Assembly: GCA_013203345.1 (NCBI GenBank)
Contig: JABMQF010000032.1
Location: forward strand, 1 to 52,657
DNA: 52,657 nucleotides
Direction of reading: 5' to 3'
DNA from: Candidatus Woesearchaeota archaeon
GTDB taxonomy: Archaea; Nanobdellota; Nanobdellia; Woesearchaeales; UBA11576
In this document: positions 28,460-35,667 of the stretch, one piece after another
Position numbering within the stretch: position 1 is the first letter of the stretch
Layout: each line of letters begins with the position of its first letter
The notes under the pieces: model-generated
The model's input: only the letters and a program-made list of their open reading frames with translations
Told to the model about the DNA's origin: nothing
Database searches by the model: none
Program-made: the position numbers and the translations under genes

Positions 28460-29077
28460 ATGGATAATCAAACAATCAAGGTCAAATCAAATGAGGAAAT
28501 ATCCTCTGTAAGACTCACCAAGAAGACCAAAAAGATGCTGGAATCTATGGCTCAGGGTAAAGAGACCCATGAACAGATAATACTTCGGTTGATACGGACA
28601 GTTACAGATCTATCCAAAGAAGAAGGCACCAGGATCATCGAAAAAGGTAAATTAAAAGGCACAAAGTACCAAAGAACACATAAAACAATACATGTTGAGA
28701 CTGACAAGAACAAGTATTCTGTTGTCTGTACTTACAACGACCTCGCGATCATCTCAATGTTAAAGAAGTCAACATACCTAAAAAATTACAAACCAGACCA
28801 TCTCGAGTGGGAACTTGATCTCGAAATAAATAATATTAAAATAGGCAGCAAAAACTGGTCTGATCCGGAAAAAATAATACAGTCAGACAAGAGCGAGTAC
28901 CGGCTTATCTACCTTATCTGTATCAAGGATGTGCTTGAACAGACATTTGACATCCAGATCTATGAAGTGATGACAAAGCCAGACTATTTCACCCCAGACA
29001 GATGGGAAAAAGCATATCAACGCAATGGTCTTTCCATGGATTCATTCTATTCCGACGTGCAGAAAAGGTTGAGATGA
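28460..29077 (+). CDS. RHH-like N-terminus protein of unknown function
   Basis: SSVRLTKKTKKMLESMAQGKETHEQIILRLI; TATA-like AT-rich promoter upstream. Confidence 0.6.
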   Translation: MDNQTIKVKSNEEISSVRLTKKTKKMLESMAQGKETHEQIILRLIRTVTDLSKEEGTRIIEKGKLKGTKYQRTHKTIHVETDKNKYSVVCTYNDLAIISMLKKSTYLKNYKPDHLEWELDLEINNIKIGSKNWSDPEKIIQSDKSEYRLIYLICIKDVLEQTFDIQIYEVMTKPDYFTPDRWEKAYQRNGLSMDSFYSDVQKRLR

Positions 29078-29688
29078 TGCCACAAAAAAGCTTTATCTGT
29101 GTTTTGCCCGAATACTCAAACCAGGAACATCTTGAGGATATTCGCAGTGAACAAGAACATGAATCAAGAATCAGATATACTCAAGGCGCGTTCACAATAG
29201 AGATTAGTGAAACAAATTCTTTTGTAGAGGATAAATACTCTTTGAATCTTACGACTGCAAGATATGTTGTTGTTGGGTCTGAAGGTAGCACAAAGAACAG
29301 GGAAGCTATGATTCACCACCACCCACACGGACACCGTGACAGGCATCTGCAGTTCAAACTTCAGGCAGCCCATGAAGTAATACGGATAAATCTTGATTTC
29401 CTGGATCATGAGGATTACATAAGATGTATCAAAGGTTTTCTTTCAGTATCTCAAAAAGTGATAGCCCATGAACAGGACGAGAACAGTATTTCAGTAGACC
29501 TGCAAAAGCACTTTTTCAACCAGCATATTGATGGACTCGAAAGCGAAAGACAGTTCCTATTGGGTAAAATCAGACAGGCTCATCAGTCCAGCAGAATACT
29601 AGACAACAACAATGACCCTGTAACACCAGGTAGACTGGTCTCGTTGAGATCAGAGTCCCATCTTCTGCCATTCCTGGACTGGCTCTAA
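29074..29688 (+). CDS. Hypothetical His-rich motif protein coupled to previous gene
   Basis: Start MMPQKSFICVLPEYS overlaps preceding stop; HHHPHGHRDRHLQFK motif. Confidence 0.6.
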   Translation: MMPQKSFICVLPEYSNQEHLEDIRSEQEHESRIRYTQGAFTIEISETNSFVEDKYSLNLTTARYVVVGSEGSTKNREAMIHHHPHGHRDRHLQFKLQAAHEVIRINLDFLDHEDYIRCIKGFLSVSQKVIAHEQDENSISVDLQKHFFNQHIDGLESERQFLLGKIRQAHQSSRILDNNNDPVTPGRLVSLRSESHLLPFLDWL

Positions 29689-30713
29689 ACATCCACCATC
29701 CCTTCAATCACAATCTCGCACTCAATCATACGCCCTTCCAATATGGTAGGATCATAATCAGAATTAAAAAACAGTTTACGACGCCAATAATCTTCTATTT
29801 TTTCACGATCAAACAATACTGCCTTACTATCATTCAACCGTTGCGCAAACCGCAAAAAATCCTTAACACTCAACCTATCAATAACATCCGGCTGCGTCGC
29901 CCTATCAAGCATCTCTGAATAAAGTGGACTTTTATACAATTCCATCACGCACCCAAGCGACTCCTCAAGTGACAAAAACATCCCACGATACCGTGCACCA
30001 CACATCGCCTGAAGAGTACGTCCAGCTGAAAAAATATCGGTTTTTGAATTCACTTCACCTGTTAACAATTCAGGCGCAGCATAGCTATACGTCAACGGAA
30101 AAGGATTCGCACTCCCAAGATGACAATATGCCCCAAAATCTATCAGCTTAAAATCTCCATTAGAATCAACACACAAATTGTCTGGTTTGATATCTTTATG
30201 CACTATCTCTTCAGATGAAAGATAGTCAAGACATTCTGCCAACTGCAATACCATCCGCTTGTAAGTATTATTGTCCAGTTCTGTGAACCGCATAGGAGAT
30301 AAAAGTTCCATCACATAGAAGTCATTAGCGATACCGCCGACAATAGGTATTGAATTATGATTTAATTCTGACATTATTGAATGCTCTTTGCAGAACCTTG
30401 TATAAACAAGCTTTTTTAAATCCTGTTCATTGCACGCTACGCGTTCAAGTAGTGATTCTGTTGCATCACCCTCAAAGTCAAGATAGTCCTTTTTCAGCGC
30501 CTTTATAGCGACCTCCTCATTGCCACAGCTTGCTTTATACACCTCTGAAAATCCACCTTCCCCAATCAATGATTCTATCTTATATGATAGACCATCCAAT
30601 TCAAGCACATCCCCTAAAGAATATGCTGTGCCTGTAGCAACTCCTACCCCTGATGTAGAAACAAAGTCCTGCTGGTCGCTGATTAAATCTCTAGCATTTA
30701 GTATATATCGCAT
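29685..30713 (-). CDS. Hanks-type serine/threonine protein kinase
   Basis: IGEGGFSEVYKA, VAIKAL, VHKDIKPDNLCV, LIDFG, AAPELLTG, TDIFSAGRTL. Likely start MRYILNARD with upstream GAGAGGTG. Confidence 0.92.
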   Translation of the reverse strand: MRYILNARDLISDQQDFVSTSGVGVATGTAYSLGDVLELDGLSYKIESLIGEGGFSEVYKASCGNEEVAIKALKKDYLDFEGDATESLLERVACNEQDLKKLVYTRFCKEHSIMSELNHNSIPIVGGIANDFYVMELLSPMRFTELDNNTYKRMVLQLAECLDYLSSEEIVHKDIKPDNLCVDSNGDFKLIDFGAYCHLGSANPFPLTYSYAAPELLTGEVNSKTDIFSAGRTLQAMCGARYRGMFLSLEESLGCVMELYKSPLYSEMLDRATQPDVIDRLSVKDFLRFAQRLNDSKAVLFDREKIEDYWRRKLFFNSDYDPTILEGRMIECEIVIEGMVDV

Positions 30714-30834
30714 CCCAGCACCTCTCAACCCCAGTATTATTAGGCAGTCAGAACTTAAATAAATTGTTTTGAATATTTTTATCAAAACGCAGAATAAGTA
30801 TTACTATATGTAACTTAAAAAAAACTCATCAAAA

Positions 30835-30972
30835 TTATTCCCAACCGCTATCCTGTTTTTTATTATTTCTGTCCACACCAGCCATGTGCTGTTCATAAGC
30901 CCAGCAAGGATGCATAGGACATCCACTTTCAGGACAATCTCTGAGATTCTTAGGGCAATTATCAACTCTCAT
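30835..30972 (-). CDS. Small Cys-rich protein (45 aa, not in supplied ORF track)
   Basis: MRVDNCPKNLRDCPESGCPMHPCWAYEQHMAGVDRNNKKQDSGWE. Confidence 0.5.
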   Translation of the reverse strand: MRVDNCPKNLRDCPESGCPMHPCWAYEQHMAGVDRNNKKQDSGWE

Positions 30973-31131
30973 AAATGAAATATAAGACATAGAAGTATAA
31001 TAAGGTGCCGCTGACAGTACAAGTCAACACACAATCAAAGCTTCACAAGTTCTATTAACAAAGAAGATTGTAACTAAACTCCAAGTTTCCCGAAGGAATT
31101 TTCCAACTATCAATTCTTTATAGAGAACATA

Positions 31132-31239
31132 TTATTTTGCTGCTTCAATCTTAAGCTTAAACCACTTTTTAGTCTCTTCCAATGTAGAATATCCTGCTTC
31201 ATCCAGAAATTCTGCTACTTTTTCCTGCATCATCACCAT
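31132..31239 (-). CDS. Micro-ORF (35 aa)
   Basis: MVMMQEKVAEFLDEAGYSTLEETKKWFKLKIEAAK; amphipathic, intergenic. Confidence 0.3.
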   Translation of the reverse strand: MVMMQEKVAEFLDEAGYSTLEETKKWFKLKIEAAK

Positions 31240-31280
31240 TTATACATCCTTCCAATCACATAACACATTATAAAAAAAGG

Positions 31281-31401
31281 TGCCGCCGATGGGATTTGAG
31301 CCCATGACCTCTACGTATCTCAGAGCTACAATTAATCACTGGCTTTCGCCTCATCGCTCATTCATATGAGCGTAGCGCTCTAACCGCTGAGCTACGGCGG
31401 C
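31281..31401 (-). tRNA. tRNA-Met(CAT), elongator-like, with 48-nt intron at 37/38
   Basis: Exons 31401-31365 and 31316-31281. Acceptor GCCGCCG/CGGCGGC, D stem GCTC/GAGC, anticodon stem CTACG/CGTAG, loop CTCATAA, T arm ATGGG-CTCAAAT-CCCAT. Splice sites sit in 3-nt bulges (TAT, ATA) flanking a 4-bp CTCA/TGAG helix. Confidence 0.92.
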
Positions 31402-31457
31402 ACTTAGGTTTTCTGAGAAAAGGATTATTTATAAGGTTTTTGGGGGGTTCAAGCAGT

Positions 31458-31841
31458 CTAACTCTCAAATTCGAGTTTCTTGACAGTCAAACCAGGAACA
31501 TTTGCAAAGTGCTTGTCAAGCGTGACTAGGATAAGGTTGTTATAAATGCATGTACCTGCAATATGAGTGTCATGATAGCTTATTGTTTTCCCTTTTACAG
31601 ACATCCTGGACTTCAGATCCGCTGACACATCCGCGCAGGGAGTGTCATATGCAATGACAGGGAGACTTCTGAGCATCCTTTGCATCTCTTCAAACCTTTT
31701 CCCTTTTCTAGTCGCGAGAAGCTCGTATCTCGTAAGAGATGATATTGCCACAGACTCTTCACCTATCTCAAGCAGGGCGGCAGCACCTGTCTTCGTCGCC
31801 GAGAGTATCTCAAACATCACTGAAGTGTCAAGCAAATACAT
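31458..31841 (-). CDS. vapC: VapC PIN-domain toxin
   Basis: MYLLDTSVMFEIL, SSLTRYELLAT, SYHDTHIAGTCIYNNLILVTLDKHF. Confidence 0.88.
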   Translation of the reverse strand: MYLLDTSVMFEILSATKTGAAALLEIGEESVAISSLTRYELLATRKGKRFEEMQRMLRSLPVIAYDTPCADVSADLKSRMSVKGKTISYHDTHIAGTCIYNNLILVTLDKHFANVPGLTVKKLEFES

Positions 31842-32073
31842 TATAGCGTTCCTCCATCTCCTTGTCCATCTTCTCACGTTGTTCCTTCAACCTCAATCTC
31901 ATCTTCTTCAATTCACTGCCAGAATCATTAAGTCTGCCAAAAAGTTCCTTCGCAGTAACCTTCCTATCGCCACCCACCCTCATGATTAGGTCAGAGAAGC
32001 TCTCATCAGGGCGCTTCATAGAACTAAGGATATCATACGCGTCTTGCTTGATTGTAATTGTCTTGACTACCAT
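31828..32073 (-). CDS. vapB: VapB antitoxin (DUF217-like)
   Basis: MVVKTITIKQDAYDILSSMKRPDESFSDLIMRV; overlaps vapC. Confidence 0.85.
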   Translation of the reverse strand: MVVKTITIKQDAYDILSSMKRPDESFSDLIMRVGGDRKVTAKELFGRLNDSGSELKKMRLRLKEQREKMDKEMEERYNVFA

Positions 32074-32094
32074 ATGTTTAAACATATGTTTAAA
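32071..32094 (-). promoter_or_regulatory. Putative VapB operator
   Basis: Two tandem TTTAAACATATG copies forming palindrome CATATGTTTAAACATATG overlapping the vapB start, next to TTTAAATATA. Confidence 0.5.
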
Positions 32095-32101
32095 CTTATA
32101 T

Positions 32102-32524
32102 TTAAAGCTTTCTCTGCTCCAGAGCTTCTGTTATCTTAAGCCTCCACTCCTCTATCTCTCCTTCATCATACTTAGTCGAAGGCCAGAATCGAAACCCGTC
32201 ATCCTCAACGCGAGGTATGATATGAAAATGAAGATGCGACACTATCTGCCCTGCAGTTCGAAAATTGTTCTGCACGATATTGAACCCGCCGCAGCCCGTG
32301 CCTTGCTTCACAGCACCAGCCACTTTCTGAACACCCAACACAACGCGACAAAGAATTTCCTCAGGCACATCAAGGATAGTCTCATAATGCTCCTTAGGGA
32401 TCACCAGCGTGTGCCCTTTATTGTTCGGCGGTATGCTCAAAAATGCTATCACATCTGAATCTTCATAAACCTTTGCGCAGGGCGCTTCGCCCCGAACTAT
32501 TTTACAGAATATACAATCATCCAT
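32102..32524 (-). CDS. HIT family hydrolase
   Basis: DDCIFCKIVRGEAP; HLHFHIIPR. Confidence 0.93.
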   Translation of the reverse strand: MDDCIFCKIVRGEAPCAKVYEDSDVIAFLSIPPNNKGHTLVIPKEHYETILDVPEEILCRVVLGVQKVAGAVKQGTGCGGFNIVQNNFRTAGQIVSHLHFHIIPRVEDDGFRFWPSTKYDEGEIEEWRLKITEALEQRKL

Positions 32525-32526
32525 TT

Positions 32527-32784
32527 TTATTCACCTTCAATTATCTTTTTTGCTTGAAGATAGCTTGGTAAATCTCCAATATCGTGCGGGTCTTCCCGTA
32601 ATATGTGCACGTGAACCGAACTTCTCTGGAAAAGATATGTTATAAAATTTCCCATACCATCGCTTGGCCGACCTTCAGAAAAATATTCCTCCAGAAATGC
32701 GATATCATCCTTCTTAAGCACATAAAACGGCAACCCGACCATCCGGCTTGTAGACTCGCTAGGTTGATATAGCAGACATGACAC
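32527..32784 (-). CDS. Hypothetical protein (85 aa)
   Basis: Tightly packed between HIT and hydrolase genes. Confidence 0.5.
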   Translation of the reverse strand: MSCLLYQPSESTSRMVGLPFYVLKKDDIAFLEEYFSEGRPSDGMGNFITYLFQRSSVHVHILREDPHDIGDLPSYLQAKKIIEGE

Positions 32785-32787
32785 ATC

Positions 32788-33561
32788 TCACCTAACCCAT
32801 CTCTTAAACCACTCTGCAATAAGCTCAACAAGCACCTCTCTCTTATCTCCTCGAAACCAATGATCAGCCTCGTCTACTTCTTCAATAGCTTTAGGATCAT
32901 TAGCAGCTCCAAAAAGCGTCCTGCTCTCATCTATCCGTACGCGCAGATCATCATTTCCGTGCACGAACAGCACAGGTACAAAGACTCTTTTCAGTTCATC
33001 CAGCACATTCTGCATTCTTGCACTGACAACATATCCTTTTCTTATCCGAAAATCAGAATTCTCATAAAGTCCTGTCCTCATCAGCTCTTCAATCTCATAC
33101 TTCTGGAATCTACTCTCTATGTGACGGTCAAAGTGGCTGCGCGCCCCTTGTACAACTAGCGCTTTCACTCTCGCGTCTTTGGCCGCAGCAAGCAATGCTA
33201 TATTACCACCAATATCTGTTCCAACAACAGATATCCTGTCCTTGTCTGCGTCCTTAAGCTCAGAAATAAAGTCAAGCGCAGAGATAACATCATCCACCTG
33301 CTGGTGTATTGTCAGTTCCTCGAAAGCACCAGTACTATCTCCATGACCGTGAAAATCAAAACGTAATGTCAGAAAACCATGATGCACAAGCATATTTGCA
33401 ATATCTGCAGTCAAGTCATGATGTTTATGCTCTGCAAAACCATGAAGCACAACCACCACAGGATACTTGATTGGCTCAACAGGTTCTGAATATCGTATGA
33501 TTCCAGAAAGAGTGTGTCCTTTTGAATTCCTAAACTCAACTTCTTTAGTAGTCACTAGCAC
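32788..33561 (-). CDS. Alpha/beta hydrolase
   Basis: VVLHGFAEHKHHD, FDFHGHGDS, GTDIGGNIAL, FVHGNDD. Confidence 0.88.
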   Translation of the reverse strand: MLVTTKEVEFRNSKGHTLSGIIRYSEPVEPIKYPVVVVLHGFAEHKHHDLTADIANMLVHHGFLTLRFDFHGHGDSTGAFEELTIHQQVDDVISALDFISELKDADKDRISVVGTDIGGNIALLAAAKDARVKALVVQGARSHFDRHIESRFQKYEIEELMRTGLYENSDFRIRKGYVVSARMQNVLDELKRVFVPVLFVHGNDDLRVRIDESRTLFGAANDPKAIEEVDEADHWFRGDKREVLVELIAEWFKRWVR

Positions 33562-34031
33562 TCACCAGGCAGATATCCTTCAATCCCATCTTCAATACAG
33601 GCTTTACAAACATTGCTGAACTTCTGCCACGAATCTGTTTCAGTCTTATTATCATACAATCTCCCACATACAGGGTCGTATTCAGGAGGGCATATTGCTT
33701 TTCCCAGGTATTGATCGCCACATATTGTCATATTGAGCCCTGGTTCGCACTGATCATGGTAATATGCCCATTCTTCACAAAAGCTCCCATCCGCAAACCT
33801 GCAGATACCGTACTGGTTTCCTTTAGGATCCTCTTTAAGCTGCCATACTGCTCCTTCTGTACGCATGCAATTGAGTGTTGCAGGATTAGACACTCCTGTC
33901 TGCTCCATAGACCTTTCCTGCTCAAGTTCTTCATCTGTCATCATGTATTTCTGTTTCTCAGAACAACCAGATAATGTCGTAACCCCTATGGCAATCACAG
34001 CAATTACAATAAAAAGCAGTTTTAATTTCAT
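33555..34031 (-). CDS. Lipoprotein with DUF333-like and Kazal-like domains
   Basis: Lipobox TLSGC; NPATLNCMRTEGAVW..GICRFADGSFCEEWAYYHDQC; CPPEYDPVCGRLYDN..FSNVCKACIEDGIEGYLPGEC. Confidence 0.75.
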   Translation of the reverse strand: MKLKLLFIVIAVIAIGVTTLSGCSEKQKYMMTDEELEQERSMEQTGVSNPATLNCMRTEGAVWQLKEDPKGNQYGICRFADGSFCEEWAYYHDQCEPGLNMTICGDQYLGKAICPPEYDPVCGRLYDNKTETDSWQKFSNVCKACIEDGIEGYLPGEC

Positions 34032-34076
34032 AATAGTCTCTTCTGCTTCAAAATATTTAAATATTTCCTACAAAGA

Positions 34077-34574
34077 ATGACAGTCATGATACTAATACTA
34101 GGAAGATTTCAACCTTTGCACAAGGGTCATATGAAAGTCTTAGAAGATGCTTATCAGGATGACAAAAGAATAATCATCGCTATAGGCAGTGCACAGGAGA
34201 AAAGGACAAAGCTGAATCCTTTTTCGGCTGTTCAAAGAAAGATAATGTTAGAAAAGTCACTTAAAGTGAAAAATATCCCTGCCAAGATATTCTTCATACC
34301 CGATATCAAAGGAGACGGGAATTATGTGCACCACATCGAAAATATTATCAAAAAAAAGCCAGGTAAGATAATAACAGAGAATCCTTGGACAGTGAGTCTT
34401 TTCAAAAAAGCAGGTTATGATGTGATTCTTACACCGCGCCATTTCAATATCAGCGCTACTGAAATCAGGAAAAGATTGACAAACAGAAAAAAGTGGAAAG
34501 ATATGGTGCCTGATGAAGTCGCTAAGTACATAGACAAGATTAATGGTGAGAATCTGATAAAAACTATAGCATAA
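34077..34574 (+). CDS. nadM: Nicotinamide-nucleotide adenylyltransferase (archaeal type)
   Basis: ILGRFQPLHKGHMKVL, NPFSAVQRKIML, ISATEIRKRL. Confidence 0.9.
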   Translation: MTVMILILGRFQPLHKGHMKVLEDAYQDDKRIIIAIGSAQEKRTKLNPFSAVQRKIMLEKSLKVKNIPAKIFFIPDIKGDGNYVHHIENIIKKKPGKIITENPWTVSLFKKAGYDVILTPRHFNISATEIRKRLTNRKKWKDMVPDEVAKYIDKINGENLIKTIA

Positions 34575-34596
34575 AGAGTTTCTGAAGAAAAAAGGA

Positions 34597-34731
34597 TGGA
34601 CTCTGCGGGATTTTCATTGGCTAACTATTGTCTAGCCATATTGAACCCGCTGCCTCCCGATTGCCAACCGGACGTTCTCTTCTGCTTTACGCAAGATTCA
34701 TCCAAGTAAAGTACCAGTGAACTAAGAGCCC
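34597..34731 (-). tRNA. tRNA-Ala(GGC) with two non-canonical introns (D-loop 34 nt; T-loop 29 nt)
   Basis: Exons 34731-34713, 34678-34640, 34610-34597. Mature GGGCTCT-TA-GTTC-ACTGGTA-GAAC-G-TCCGG-TTGGCAA-TCGGG-AGGCA-GCGGG-TTCAATT-CCCGC-AGAGTCC-A, with G3:U70 (Ala identity). Both introns can form BHB-like folds. Confidence 0.88.
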
Positions 34732-34755
34732 ATTTATGAAAATCTAGAAGGGGAT

Positions 34756-35022
34756 TTACTGAATCTTAACCTTTGTGCCTTTTGACTGTCCAGGCATTCC
34801 TGTCTCAAATATAACTCTGACCGCACCCTTGTTTCCGTGCGATGATCTTATTTCCCCTTTTAGCTCCTTTCCTGCTGGTGAAGTCCACACAACAGTCTTG
34901 CTGACAAGCTTTACAGCCTCCTCTTTGCTATCTACACCATCTATAACCAATATCATCTGGTTATTATATTGTGTGTGATGACTTCCCCGATAATTTGCTA
35001 TTACGCCTTCCATGAAAAACAC
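34756..35022 (-). CDS. rpl35ae: Ribosomal protein L35Ae
   Basis: GVIANYRGSHHTQYNNQMILVIDGV...VVWTSPAGKELKGEIRSSHGNKGAVRVIF. Confidence 0.88.
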   Translation of the reverse strand: MFFMEGVIANYRGSHHTQYNNQMILVIDGVDSKEEAVKLVSKTVVWTSPAGKELKGEIRSSHGNKGAVRVIFETGMPGQSKGTKVKIQ

Positions 35023-35082
35023 CTAGTATGCGGTGTTTAAGACTTCCTTATAAACTTTTGGGGTAATATGCAAAATATACCT

Positions 35083-35156
35083 AAAAACCCACAAACAACC
35101 ACACAAACCCCACACAACCCCACAACAACACCCCACACAACCAACAACCACAACAC
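35083..35156. repeat. 74-nt pure A/C tract
   Basis: No G or T on the + strand; CCACACAACCCCA-type low complexity. Confidence 0.8.
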
Positions 35157-35278
35157 TGCTTGTGCTACCATTACCGCCTAGCGAGCTTAAAACTAAAGAA
35201 GCAATAGCGAGTGCAGTTGGGCGACCACATTAAAAAACACAGTAGTGCGAGCGCAGTAATGGTATTGCACAGGCAGTG
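35154..35278. repeat. Imperfect inverted repeat / structured region
   Basis: CACTGCTTGTGCTACCATTAC... pairs with ...GTAATGGTATTGCACAGGCAGTG. Confidence 0.65.
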
Positions 35279-35532
35279 AAACCACGCCATGTCAAAGAAT
35301 CTGAGACGTTGATGTCGAAGGCTTTGTGATTTTTATTTTTCTATTAAATAATCAATAACCACCAAACCCCTCTCCAAACCTTAGACTTCTTCATACAAAC
35401 CACAAAATAACTATACCAATAAGTATATATACCAAATAACACAATCATAAATAAACCAAAAAAAGAAACATTTTTATATGAGTATACCAAATGGAATAAA
35501 TATCAGAAAACATATAGACCAATTAAACTAAA

Positions 35533-35596
35533 CGCGGCTCTTGCCGCGATCTCCAAAAAACAACCCCCCAATAAAATGGGGGGACCCCCCTTTTTT
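35533..35596 (+). promoter_or_regulatory. CGCGGC-TCTT-GCCGCG hairpin followed by C6-G6-C6-T6 array
   Basis: CCCCCCAATAAAATGGGGGGACCCCCCTTTTTT upstream of a large gene cluster; TATA-like TTTATATAAG follows. Confidence 0.5.
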
Positions 35597-35667
35597 ATCA
35601 CAATCTTTATATAAGATTAGTCCAATAAGACTATATACCGATTGGTAAATAAATTATTAACAGACAG

